In this document: positions 17,728 through 25,814 of the stretch, piece after piece | How positions within the stretch are numbered: position 1 is the stretch's first letter | How the letters are laid out: the number at the start of each line of letters is the position of its first letter | Program-made: the position numbers and the translations under genes | Assembly (NCBI RefSeq): GCF_042427745.1 | Contig: NZ_JBHMFA010000001.1 | Reading direction: 5' to 3' (one strand) | DNA length: 64,000 nt | From: Algibacter miyuki | GTDB lineage: Bacteria; Bacteroidota; Bacteroidia; Flavobacteriales; Flavobacteriaceae | Notes under the pieces: model-generated | Databases searched by the model: none | The model's input: only the letters and a program-made list of their open reading frames with translations | Told to the model about the DNA's origin: nothing

Positions 17728-18030
17728 ATGAAAAACCCACCAAAAAAACCAGCACTTATTCCAAAAATGTTTTGCAACATATTTGGTCATAATTACAAGG
17801 TTTCAAAAAAAGTAACCTATCATGTAAACGAATACACTTGTTCACATTGCAAAAAGCAATTAACAACAAGCAGTAACGGCAGCTTAATTGAGCTTACTCC
17901 AAAATTTAAAGAAATAAACAGTATTCTAGAACGCATCCACAACAGCAAAGTTGCCAAGCACAGCAAAAACAATCACAACCCATTACAAGAATTATTAACG
18001 CTTAACCCCAAAAATCATGTTTTACTATAA
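17728..18030 (+). CDS. Small putative zinc-binding protein, paralogue of the one at 19492
   Basis: A 100-residue protein with a possible zinc-ribbon/knuckle: Cys16 and His21 in FCNIFGHNY, then Cys38 and Cys41 in CSHC. The spacing C-x4-H-x16-C-x2-C is identical to that in the 67-residue protein at 19492. The FGHNY core resembles short prophage-type DUF1660 proteins, but this is only a resemblance. The tail (about 60-100) is basic and polar (ERIHNSKVAKHSKNNHN). No signal peptide is seen. Function unknown; nucleic-acid binding is a guess. Confidence 0.65.
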   Translation: MKNPPKKPALIPKMFCNIFGHNYKVSKKVTYHVNEYTCSHCKKQLTTSSNGSLIELTPKFKEINSILERIHNSKVAKHSKNNHNPLQELLTLNPKNHVLL

Positions 18031-18135
18031 ACTTCCTACAACATTATTAAGACCACACCAAAAAGAAGTTATCGATTTAATGCAAATTGTAGTCATATCC
18101 TATACCGCAAAAAGCAGAACAGCCCGAACAGACGA

Positions 18136-19179
18136 TTAATCGAAAGTTTTCCAGCCTTGTGCTTTTAGTTCAATTTTGGTATTAGCACGTGTTACTAAAT
18201 GCACTCCTGCACTTTCTTCCACTAAATGCCCTATAATACTTAAATGTGGATTCGCTTTTATTTTAGGAAAATCGGCTTGAGAAACTGTGAAAAGTAACTC
18301 ATAGTCTTCTCCACCATTTAGCGCCACTGTAGTACTATCGATATTAAACTCTTCGCAAACTGTAATCACGGTAGGATCTAGAGGAATTTTATCTTCGTAT
18401 AAATCACAACCTACTTTACTTCCTTTACAAAGGTGTAAAATTTCAGAAGACAATCCGTCACTAATATCAATCATTGAAGTTGGCTTCACATCCAAATCCT
18501 TCAACAGCTTAACAATATCTTTTCTAGCTTCAGGTTTTAACTGACGCTCTATGATATAAGTATACGCTTCTAAATCTGGTTGACTATTTGGATTTACTTT
18601 ATATACTTCCTTTTCGCGCTCCAACACCTGCAAGCCCATATAAGCAGCACCTAAATCTCCAGTAACCACTAATAAATCGCCTACTTTTGCTGTATCTCTA
18701 CGAACCGCTTCATCTTTTTGCACCTGCCCTATAGCGGTCACAGAAATCAATAATCCTGTTGTAGACGACGTTGTATCTCCACCAACAACATCGATACCAT
18801 AAATTTTTGCCGCCGTTTCAATACCTGCGTATAATTCTTCTACAGCTTCTAAAGGAAATCGATTTGACACCGCAATAGATACCGTTATTTGAGTCGCTTC
18901 GGCATTCATTGCATAAACATCAGATAAATTAACCACAACAGCCTTATAACCTAAGTGTTTTAATGGCATATAACTTAAATCGAAATGTACGTTTTCAACC
19001 AATAAATCGGTAGTAACTACGATGCTTTTATCTCCAAAATCTAAAATAGCCGCATCATCTCCAATTCCTTTTACAGTAGAGGTATGCGAAATCTCAAAAT
19101 TCTTGGTTAAATGATCTATTAGCGCAAATTCGCCTAAAGTACTTAATGGTGTACGTTGTTGATTTTTATCTTCTATCAT
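18136..19179 (-). CDS. thiL: Thiamine-monophosphate kinase
   Basis: A 347-residue PurM-like kinase that makes thiamine diphosphate from thiamine monophosphate and ATP. Signature regions are VKGIGDDAAIL (Asp41-Asp42, metal/ATP), VVTTDLLVENVHFD, NLSDVYAMNAEATQITVSIA, DVVGGDTTSS, VTGDLGAAY, SMIDISDGLSSEILHLC and NGGEDYELLF. All are conserved. No other thiamine gene lies nearby; it stands alone between the two small zinc-protein genes, opposite in direction to both. Its -7 element is only 4 bases from the ATG, suggesting a leaderless mRNA. Confidence 0.94.
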   Translation of the reverse strand: MIEDKNQQRTPLSTLGEFALIDHLTKNFEISHTSTVKGIGDDAAILDFGDKSIVVTTDLLVENVHFDLSYMPLKHLGYKAVVVNLSDVYAMNAEATQITVSIAVSNRFPLEAVEELYAGIETAAKIYGIDVVGGDTTSSTTGLLISVTAIGQVQKDEAVRRDTAKVGDLLVVTGDLGAAYMGLQVLEREKEVYKVNPNSQPDLEAYTYIIERQLKPEARKDIVKLLKDLDVKPTSMIDISDGLSSEILHLCKGSKVGCDLYEDKIPLDPTVITVCEEFNIDSTTVALNGGEDYELLFTVSQADFPKIKANPHLSIIGHLVEESAGVHLVTRANTKIELKAQGWKTFD

Positions 19180-19183
19180 GCTG

Positions 19184-19191
19184 CAAAAATA
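19184..19191 (-). promoter_or_regulatory. -7 element of thiL, adjacent to the start codon
   Basis: TATTTTTG on the minus strand ends 4 bases before the thiL ATG. With the usual distance to +1, transcription would begin at or very near the A of the ATG. Confidence 0.55.
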
Positions 19192-19461
19192 AGAAGCTCA
19201 TTTTGTTTTTAATAGAAATTTAGCATCAAACGTTACGGAATTATTGAAATGAATCCAAAATACATCAAAAACTTGTTCTATTTCAAAAGAAATAGACCAC
19301 AGCCCAACCTAAAAAAAATAAATTCAACTAAAATCGTAGTATAAAAACCTATTCACACAAACTTCCGAGGCAAAACCGCAGAAAACAAACGATTAAAAAC
19401 ACTTTGAACTACTTTTAATCGAATTATTTGGTATTTAATCGGTTATTTTAAATCTAATCAG

Positions 19462-19469
19462 TACATTTG
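19462..19469 (+). promoter_or_regulatory. -7 element of the 67-residue zinc-protein gene
   Basis: TACATTTG fits TAnnTTTG and ends 22 bases before the ATG at 19492. Confidence 0.5.
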
Positions 19470-19491
19470 TAATCCCCAAATACTACTAACT

Positions 19492-19695
19492 ATGATAAAA
19501 AATTCATACAAAAATTTGTTTTGTGCGACTTTTGGACACAACTATTTTAAACCCAACCGGACAAGCCCAAACGCGCCTCGTTTAATTTGTAAATCTTGCA
19601 ATAAGCAGTTCAACTACAACCATAAAAACGAAATAACCGAAGCGCCCAAATATTACAATGATTTATATGAGGTTTTATTACAAATAACCCCATAA
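19492..19695 (+). CDS. Small putative zinc-binding protein, paralogue of the one at 17728
   Basis: A 67-residue protein. Cys11 and His16 (FCATFGHNY) and Cys33/Cys36 (CKSC) repeat the C-x4-H-x16-C-x2-C spacing of the 100-residue protein at 17728. The end (EAPKYYNDLYEVLLQI) corresponds to the LTPKFKEINSILERI segment of that protein, so the two are related along their whole shared length. It has its own promoter. There is no signal peptide and no known function; a DUF1660-like relationship is possible. Confidence 0.65.
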   Translation: MIKNSYKNLFCATFGHNYFKPNRTSPNAPRLICKSCNKQFNYNHKNEITEAPKYYNDLYEVLLQITP

Positions 19696-19863
19696 CCAAA
19701 ATAACATTCATCCAAAAATCCTCCCTAAATCAAACTATAATTCACCTACGCTAATCTCTTGCAACGCCATATAATTCCATTCTTAAAAACGCAACATACC
19801 CCATAAATATCCTACCATAAAGAAACTCTATAAAACTATCTACTAATATAATGTTAGGTTCTA

Positions 19864-19893
19864 TTGAAATGCATGACTTATATTGTATATTTG
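19864..19893 (+). promoter_or_regulatory. SUF operon promoter
   Basis: TTG (19864-19866), a 19-base spacer and TATATTTG (19886-19893) match the Bacteroidetes -33/-7 promoter. The leader to the sufA ATG is about 25-30 bases. Confidence 0.72.
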
Positions 19894-19894
19894 C

Positions 19895-19906
19895 ACTCTA
19901 TTTAGA
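19895..19906. promoter_or_regulatory. Palindrome at the SUF transcription start (possible operator)
   Basis: CTCTATTTAGAG has perfect 5-bp arms around TT and begins one base after the -7 element, where transcription should start. A repressor bound here would block initiation. No regulator of the Rrf2 type is in the window, so this is only a candidate site. Confidence 0.3.
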
Positions 19907-19926
19907 GCAAATCTAATTTAAGAATT

Positions 19927-20256
19927 ATGATAAAAGTTTCTGATACAGCTAAGAAGAAAGTAATCGAACTGATGACAGACGACGGCTACAACCCTACCGT
20001 AGATTTTGTACGTGTTGGCGTTAAAAGTGGTGGTTGCTCTGGTTTGTCTTACGATTTAAAGTTTGATAAAGAAAATCAAGAAGGCGATAAGGTTTTTGAA
20101 GATAATGGTGTAAAAATTATTGTTGACAAAAAAAGTTTCTTGTATTTAATAGGGACTACCCTAGAATATTCAGGAGGATTAAACGGAACAGGTTTCGTGT
20201 TTAATAACCCTAACGCAAACCGTACTTGCGGTTGTGGCGAATCGTTTTCATTATAA
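19927..20256 (+). CDS. sufA: Iron-sulfur cluster carrier of the HesB/IscA/SufA family
   Basis: A 109-residue A-type carrier that receives iron-sulfur clusters from the SUF scaffold and hands them to apoproteins. The three conserved cysteines are present: Cys37 in SGGCSGL and Cys101/Cys103 in the C-terminal CGCGESF. The length is normal. It is the first gene of the SUF cluster and is 18 bases upstream of sufB, so the two are co-transcribed. Confidence 0.93.
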   Translation: MIKVSDTAKKKVIELMTDDGYNPTVDFVRVGVKSGGCSGLSYDLKFDKENQEGDKVFEDNGVKIIVDKKSFLYLIGTTLEYSGGLNGTGFVFNNPNANRTCGCGESFSL

Positions 20257-20274
20257 CAAAATAAGAAAAGAATT

Positions 20275-21723
20275 ATGTCGAAGTATACCGAGGATGATTT
20301 ACGCGAAGAGCTAAAAACCAAAGAATACGAATACGGTTTTTTTACCGATATAGAATCTGAAACATTTCCTATTGGTTTAAATGAAGATATTGTGCGCGCC
20401 ATTTCTAAAAAGAAAGGCGAACCACAATGGATGACCGATTGGAGATTAGAAGCCTTTAAAGTTTGGAAAGAAATGACTGAACCTGAATGGGCTAATGTGC
20501 ATTATGCTAAACCAGATTTTCAGGCTATAGCGTATTATTCTGCGCCAACATCTGTAGATCCAAACAAAACCTTAGACGATGTAGATCCCGATTTATTGGC
20601 GATGTACAAAAAGCTAGGTATTTCTGTTGATGAACAGAAAAAAATGAACAATGTCGCTATGGATATCGTAGTCGATTCAGTTTCTGTTGCAACAACTTTC
20701 AAGAAAACTTTAGGAGAAAAAGGAATTATTTTTATGAGTATTTCTGAAGCTATAAAAGAGCATCCAGAACTTGTAAAAAAATATCTTGGAACCGTTGTAC
20801 CAACAAAGGACAACTTTTATGCAGCTTTAAACTCGGCTGTATTCAGTGATGGTTCTTTCTGTTACATTCCAAAAGGTGTAAGATGCCCAATGGAATTATC
20901 AACATATTTTAGAATAAACCAAGCAGGAACAGGCCAATTCGAAAGAACTTTAGTTATTGCCGACGAAGGTAGTTACGTAAGTTACTTAGAGGGTTGTACT
21001 GCACCAAGCCGTGACGAAAACCAATTACACGCTGCCGTTGTAGAGCTTATTGCTTTAGACGATGCTGAAATAAAATACTCAACCGTACAAAACTGGTACC
21101 CTGGTAATGCAGAAGGTAAAGGTGGAGTTTACAACTTTGTAACCAAAAGAGGTTTATGCGAGAAAAACGCTAAAATTTCTTGGACACAGGTTGAAACGGG
21201 ATCGGCCGTAACATGGAAATATCCATCTTGTATTTTAAAAGGTGATAATTCAGTAGGCGAATTTTACTCTATTGCTGTAACTAACAATTATCAACAAGCC
21301 GATACCGGTACGAAGATGATTCACTTAGGAAAAAACACAAAATCTACTATTATTTCGAAAGGAATTTCAGCAGGAAAATCGCAAAATTCATACCGTGGAC
21401 TAGTGCATATAGGTTCTAGAGCTGATAATGCACGTAACTTTTCGCAATGTGATAGTTTATTAATGGGTAATGAATGTGGTGCCCACACCTTCCCATATAT
21501 TGAAGCGAAAAATAAAACAGCCAAAATAGAGCACGAAGCAACAACAAGTAAAATTGGTGAAGATCAAATTTTCTATTGTAACCAACGTGGTATCGATACC
21601 GAAAAAGCCATTGCATTAATTGTAAACGGTTTTAGTAAAGAGGTATTAAATAAGCTACCAATGGAGTTTGCTGTTGAAGCTCAAAAATTATTAGAAATTA
21701 GTTTAGAAGGTTCTGTAGGATAA
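20275..21723 (+). CDS. sufB: Fe-S cluster assembly scaffold protein SufB
   Basis: A 482-residue SufB, the scaffold half of the SufBC2D complex on which clusters are built. It has the SufBD right-handed beta-helix core and SufB hallmarks: YIPKGVRCPMELSTYFRIN, YLEGCTAPS with a conserved cysteine, KYSTVQNWYPG, and the late FSQCDSLLMGNECGAHTFPY. The YCNQRGID and LPMEFAVEAQKLLEISLEGSVG end is typical. It is followed after 19 bases by a small lipoprotein gene, then by sufC. Confidence 0.95.
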   Translation: MSKYTEDDLREELKTKEYEYGFFTDIESETFPIGLNEDIVRAISKKKGEPQWMTDWRLEAFKVWKEMTEPEWANVHYAKPDFQAIAYYSAPTSVDPNKTLDDVDPDLLAMYKKLGISVDEQKKMNNVAMDIVVDSVSVATTFKKTLGEKGIIFMSISEAIKEHPELVKKYLGTVVPTKDNFYAALNSAVFSDGSFCYIPKGVRCPMELSTYFRINQAGTGQFERTLVIADEGSYVSYLEGCTAPSRDENQLHAAVVELIALDDAEIKYSTVQNWYPGNAEGKGGVYNFVTKRGLCEKNAKISWTQVETGSAVTWKYPSCILKGDNSVGEFYSIAVTNNYQQADTGTKMIHLGKNTKSTIISKGISAGKSQNSYRGLVHIGSRADNARNFSQCDSLLMGNECGAHTFPYIEAKNKTAKIEHEATTSKIGEDQIFYCNQRGIDTEKAIALIVNGFSKEVLNKLPMEFAVEAQKLLEISLEGSVG

Positions 21724-21742
21724 CATCTATAAAGCAATATAA

Positions 21743-22132
21743 ATGAAAAAAATTGGTCTTTTAGTTTTTTGTTTTTCAGTATTAATAAGCTGTAAAAATA
21801 ATAACAAGCAAGAAAATGAAACCGCTTACCAAAACGACAATCTTACCTTATTAAAAGGTCAGTTTGTTTATTACGATGGCGCAGCAGTATTGCAAACTAC
21901 CAATCAAATTTATGGCGTATTTATTACAGAGAAATTAAAAGCACTGGATAAAGAAGCTCAAAAATTTAAAAACCAAAAAACCGATATGGTTACCGTTGAA
22001 ATACGCGGAAAAGTAACCACAGCAAAAGACGAAAAAATTCTTTGGGAACAGAAAGTTGAAGTGATAGACATTATAAACGTAGCACCACAACAAACTGAAG
22101 ACGAACAAAACGTTATAAAACTGGGTAATTAA
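21743..22132 (+). CDS. Small putative lipoprotein inside the SUF operon
   Basis: A 129-residue protein with a lipoprotein signal (GLLVFCFSVLISC, Cys17) and a polar linker rich in Asn, Lys and Glu. A small beta-rich domain follows (LLKGQFVYYDGAAVLQTTNQ, TVEIRGKV, WEQKVEVIDIINV). Its target would be the periplasm or outer membrane, whereas SUF proteins work in the cytoplasm, so the link to iron-sulfur assembly is unclear. It lies 19 bases after sufB and 72 before sufC in the same direction and is probably co-transcribed. I do not recognise a named family. Confidence 0.75.
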   Translation: MKKIGLLVFCFSVLISCKNNNKQENETAYQNDNLTLLKGQFVYYDGAAVLQTTNQIYGVFITEKLKALDKEAQKFKNQKTDMVTVEIRGKVTTAKDEKILWEQKVEVIDIINVAPQQTEDEQNVIKLGN

Positions 22133-22204
22133 TAAAAATAAAATAACACCAAATTCTAACTTGAACAGAAGTGATTCTAATCAATCGAATTTAAAATATA
22201 AAGT

Positions 22205-22957
22205 ATGTTAAAAATAAATAATTTACACGCACGCGTAGAAGATAAAGGCATTCTTAAAGGCATTAACCTTGAGGTAAAAGCAGGAGAAGTTCACGCTATA
22301 ATGGGACCAAATGGCTCAGGAAAAAGTACATTAGCATCTGTTATTGCAGGAAAGGAAGAATATGAAGTTACCGATGGTAATATTACTTTTGAAGGTGAAG
22401 ACATTGACGAATTAGCAGCTGAAGAACGCGCACACAAAGGCGTATTTTTATCGTTTCAATATCCTGTTGAAATTCCAGGCGTATCTGTTACTAACTTTAT
22501 AAAAACTGCTATTAACGAATCGCGTAAAGCAAAAGGATTAGACGATATGCCTGCTAAAGACATGTTGAAACTTATTCGTGAAAAAGCAGATTTATTAGAA
22601 ATGGATCGTAAATTTTTATCTCGCTCATTAAATACTGGTTTTTCTGGTGGTGAGAAAAAACGTAACGAAATATTCCAAATGGCCATGTTAGAGCCAAAAT
22701 TAGCAATACTTGATGAAACCGATTCTGGTTTAGATATTGATGCCTTACGTATTGTTGCAAACGGTGTTAACAAACTAAAAAGCAAAGACAATGCTGTAGT
22801 AGTAATTACGCACTACCAACGTTTGTTAGACTATATTGTTCCAGATTTTGTACACGTTTTATACAATGGTAAAATTGTAAAATCGGGTGGAAAAGAACTA
22901 GCTCATGAGTTAGAAGAAAAAGGTTACGATTGGATTAAAGAAGAAGCAAACGCTTAA
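22205..22957 (+). CDS. sufC: Fe-S cluster assembly ATPase SufC
   Basis: A 250-residue soluble ABC-type ATPase, the motor of SufBC2D. The Walker A motif is at 34-42 (GPNGSGKST), the Q-loop at SFQYPVEIPG, the ABC signature at 146-150 (FSGGE), Walker B at 166-177 (LAILDETDSGLD), and the switch His in VVITHYQR. The KKRNE extension after the signature is diagnostic for SufC. No membrane domain is present, as expected. It is 132 bases upstream of sufD. Confidence 0.96.
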   Translation: MLKINNLHARVEDKGILKGINLEVKAGEVHAIMGPNGSGKSTLASVIAGKEEYEVTDGNITFEGEDIDELAAEERAHKGVFLSFQYPVEIPGVSVTNFIKTAINESRKAKGLDDMPAKDMLKLIREKADLLEMDRKFLSRSLNTGFSGGEKKRNEIFQMAMLEPKLAILDETDSGLDIDALRIVANGVNKLKSKDNAVVVITHYQRLLDYIVPDFVHVLYNGKIVKSGGKELAHELEEKGYDWIKEEANA

Positions 22958-23089
22958 AACAATTTCAGTATTCAGGCACACTGTGCAATGTCTACTTAAA
23001 ATTGATTCCTCAAGATTATAAAATATAGTAAACAGTATAAACCTTCAATTTTTATTAAAAACTGAGGCCACGACTGAAAACTGAAAACA

Positions 23090-24403
23090 ATGGATTTAAA
23101 AGACAAATTAGTATCATCTTTTCTAGCATTTGAAAACAACGTTGATGTTGACACTCAAATACACGATATTAGAAACGAAGCTATAAAAACATTTGAAGAA
23201 AAGGGCTTTCCTACTAAAAAAGAGGAAGCTTGGAAATACACCTCTTTAAATAAGATTTTAAAAGAAGATTATAGTGTTTTTCCTAAACACGACACCTCAA
23301 TCGACTATAAAGACATAAAAAAATACTTTATACACGATATCGATTCTTATAAAGTTATTTTTATAGATGGAAAATACTCTTCTTACCTTTCAGAAACCAC
23401 TCACGATGGTATTGATGTTTGTTTAATGTCTGCGGCATTATCCAAACCAAAATACCGTTTGGTTATAGAAAACTATTTTAACAAAGCTGCCACTAAAGAT
23501 AGTATGCCATCGTTAAATACGGCATTTTCTCAAGAAGGTGCATACATCCATATTCCAAAAAATAAATTGGTTGAAAAACCAATTCAAATTATACACTTTT
23601 CAACAGGTACAAATGAGGCTGCATTGCATCAACCACGCAACCTAGTTGTTGTAGGTGAAAATAGCCATGTTCAAATTATCGAACGCCACCAAAGTTTAAG
23701 TGATAATGCGGTATTAACCAATAGTGTTACCGAAATTTTTGCTAGCAAACGCGCTATTGTAGATTATTACAAAATCCAAAACGATAATGAAAACGCTTCA
23801 CTTATCGATAATACATTCATCCAACAAAAACGTGAAAGTGTAGCCTCGGTACACACCTTTACTTTTGGAGGAAAATTAACCCGTAATAACCTTAACTTTT
23901 ATCAAAACGGTGAACGTATTGATTCTATTTTAAAAGGCGTAACTATTATAGGTGAAAAACAACATGTAGATCACAACACTTTAGTACACCATATTGAACC
24001 AAACTGCGAAAGCCACCAAGATTATAAAGGTATTTTCGGAGGAAACGCTACAGGCGTATTTAATGGTAAAATTATTGTTGAAAAAGAAGCTCAAAAAACA
24101 AACGCTTTTCAGGCGAATAACAACATATTAATTAGCGACAAAGCAAGTATTAACACCAAACCGCAATTAGAAATTTTTGCTGATGATGTTAAATGTTCTC
24201 ACGGTTGTACTATTGGGCAGTTAGACGAAAGCGCCTTATTTTACATGCAATCTAGAGGAATTCCAAAAAAGGAAGCAAAAGCCTTATTAATGTATGCTTT
24301 TAGTAACAATGTTTTAAACTCGGTTAAAATACCAGAAATGAAACAACGTATTACTAAAATTATCGCCAATAAATTAGGTGTAAATATCGGATTTGACTTA
24401 TAG
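23090..24403 (+). CDS. sufD: Fe-S cluster assembly protein SufD
   Basis: A 437-residue partner of SufB. The N-terminal helical part (KKEEAWKYTSLNKIL) is typical of SufD. The beta-helix core spans about 150-400, with HNTLVHHIEPNCESHQDYKG, GVFNGKIIVEKEAQKTNAFQ and KPQLEIFADDVKCSHGCTIG, the SufD/SufB family signature. It ends in short helices (SRGIPKKEAKALLMYAF). The predicted role is iron entry and scaffold assembly with SufB and SufC. A hairpin 25 bases after its stop may partly separate it from the following kinase gene. Confidence 0.95.
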   Translation: MDLKDKLVSSFLAFENNVDVDTQIHDIRNEAIKTFEEKGFPTKKEEAWKYTSLNKILKEDYSVFPKHDTSIDYKDIKKYFIHDIDSYKVIFIDGKYSSYLSETTHDGIDVCLMSAALSKPKYRLVIENYFNKAATKDSMPSLNTAFSQEGAYIHIPKNKLVEKPIQIIHFSTGTNEAALHQPRNLVVVGENSHVQIIERHQSLSDNAVLTNSVTEIFASKRAIVDYYKIQNDNENASLIDNTFIQQKRESVASVHTFTFGGKLTRNNLNFYQNGERIDSILKGVTIIGEKQHVDHNTLVHHIEPNCESHQDYKGIFGGNATGVFNGKIIVEKEAQKTNAFQANNNILISDKASINTKPQLEIFADDVKCSHGCTIGQLDESALFYMQSRGIPKKEAKALLMYAFSNNVLNSVKIPEMKQRITKIIANKLGVNIGFDL

Positions 24404-24427
24404 ATTATAAGTCAAATCTAATACCAT

Positions 24428-24461
24428 AAATCAACAATCGATTTTTATCTTTTGTTGATTT
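24428..24461 (+). terminator. Possible terminator or attenuator after sufD
   Basis: A 10-bp inverted repeat, AAATCAACAA (24428-24437) with TTGTTGATTT (24452-24461), lies between sufD and the kinase gene. The trailing T-run is short, so it may only reduce read-through. Confidence 0.4.
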
Positions 24462-24496
24462 TACTTACGGTTTAAATAAAATTCGTACATTTAGAT

Positions 24497-25702
24497 ATGA
24501 CAACTCTCCAAACAAGCGCCGAACAGTTTGTTATTCATTATCTTAAACTTTACAGCAAACGAAATTTAGCCATAAAAGAAGTATGGGCCGAACATTTTTC
24601 TGGCTTAGACGGCATTTCTACAACCTTATACAATTACAAAAGCTGGTTATTAGCTATAGACAAAGATTTTAAGCAGGTTCCAGAACCATTCAATATCAAA
24701 ATACAGGATATGGAATCGGCTAAAATAGCACCCAACATCTATCGTGTAACCACTGTTGCGCATTGGGATATTCCACTATTACACGGTGTTTTTGATTATG
24801 GAGATATTCGTTCACTTTTCATCATAGAAAAACACAACGAATCATTTAAAATAAGTCATCTAAGCCATTCCATTTCACTTATATTTCCAAAACCGAATGA
24901 AGTATTTCCTTTTGATCCTTATCAAAGAGAAAAATTGAAAATTGAAAATAAAATTAAATCAAGATCTCAACAACTCGAAGCTTTAAACAAACAACTTTCA
25001 TCTAACTTAGAGAAACTAGAAACCTCTAACAAAGACCTATCGCTGTTTACCCAAGTTGCCGCTCACGATTTGAAATCACCATTAATTTCAACCATAACTT
25101 TAAATAGAAAAATTACCGATAAATACGAAAACATATTAGAAAGTAAGGATAAAAAACTACTCGAACTTTGTAATCGAAAACTGGAAAATTTAACGCAAAT
25201 TATTGATAATACCTTAAATTTTCACACCAACTCGAAGAGCTTAGAAGTAAACAAAGCCGAGGATTTTAACTTAGGTGAACTTATTTCCAACATTGCAGAA
25301 GAATTAGATTTAGAAACCACAAAAAAACTAACAGTAACCCATACTAACCTACCTGTAATAAGAGCTAATAAAGATTTGTTTTTTCAAATTTTCGCGAATA
25401 TCATAAGAAATTCCGTGCGTTATTCTAAACAAGATAGCGATGCTTATGTAGACGTTTCAGCAAAAAAAATCGATAATAATGGTTATCAATTTTGCATTTC
25501 AGATAACGGCATTGGCATTCCTGAAGACAGCAGAAAATCCGTTTTCGATTTGTATTTTAAATCATTGAATACCAATCCGTCAGGTACCGGCATAGGTTTA
25601 GCCATTTGCAAAAAAATAGTTTCTTTTTACAACGGAAAAATTTGGGCTACTTCCAATGCAAAAAATGGAACTTCAATCTATTTTACGTTTTTCGAACAAT
25701 AA
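24497..25702 (+). CDS. Sensor histidine kinase with SnoaL/DUF4440-like N-terminal domain
   Basis: A 401-residue cytoplasmic kinase with no transmembrane segment. Residues 1-130 look like a SnoaL-like/DUF4440-type cone fold (FVIHYLKLYSKRN near the start, WDIPLLHGVFDYGDIR). Residues ~145-175 are a coiled coil. The HisKA domain has phospho-acceptor His190 in QVAAHDLKSPL. The ATPase domain has the N-box (NIIRNSVRYS, Asn305), G1 (DNGIG, Asp336) and G2 (GTGIGLAI, about 363-370). The kinase is complete. No response regulator lies beside it. Its place between sufD and sufS suggests a role tied to redox or iron-sulfur status, which is inference. Confidence 0.85.
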   Translation: MTTLQTSAEQFVIHYLKLYSKRNLAIKEVWAEHFSGLDGISTTLYNYKSWLLAIDKDFKQVPEPFNIKIQDMESAKIAPNIYRVTTVAHWDIPLLHGVFDYGDIRSLFIIEKHNESFKISHLSHSISLIFPKPNEVFPFDPYQREKLKIENKIKSRSQQLEALNKQLSSNLEKLETSNKDLSLFTQVAAHDLKSPLISTITLNRKITDKYENILESKDKKLLELCNRKLENLTQIIDNTLNFHTNSKSLEVNKAEDFNLGELISNIAEELDLETTKKLTVTHTNLPVIRANKDLFFQIFANIIRNSVRYSKQDSDAYVDVSAKKIDNNGYQFCISDNGIGIPEDSRKSVFDLYFKSLNTNPSGTGIGLAICKKIVSFYNGKIWATSNAKNGTSIYFTFFEQ

Positions 25703-25788
25703 GTCCGTAATAACTTAAGGTTTAAGCTAAAAAATCGTCAAATCACACAAAAAAAAAGAATATACAACGTACTAAAATTATTAGTTAG

Positions 25789-25796
25789 TACTTTTG
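25789..25796 (+). promoter_or_regulatory. -7 element of sufS
   Basis: TACTTTTG fits TAnnTTTG and lies 18 bases before the sufS ATG, after the kinase gene. It would let sufS and the genes after it be transcribed apart from sufABCD. Confidence 0.5.
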
Positions 25797-25814
25797 TATT
25801 TAAAATAAAATATT

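Larger units (their letters stand above)
19180..19491. other. Intergenic region between thiL and the small zinc-protein gene
   Basis: These 312 bases hold the thiL -7 element at one end and the TACATTTG -7 element of the 19492 gene at the other. The rest is AT-rich with no gene, hairpin terminator or repeat that I can support. Confidence 0.5.
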
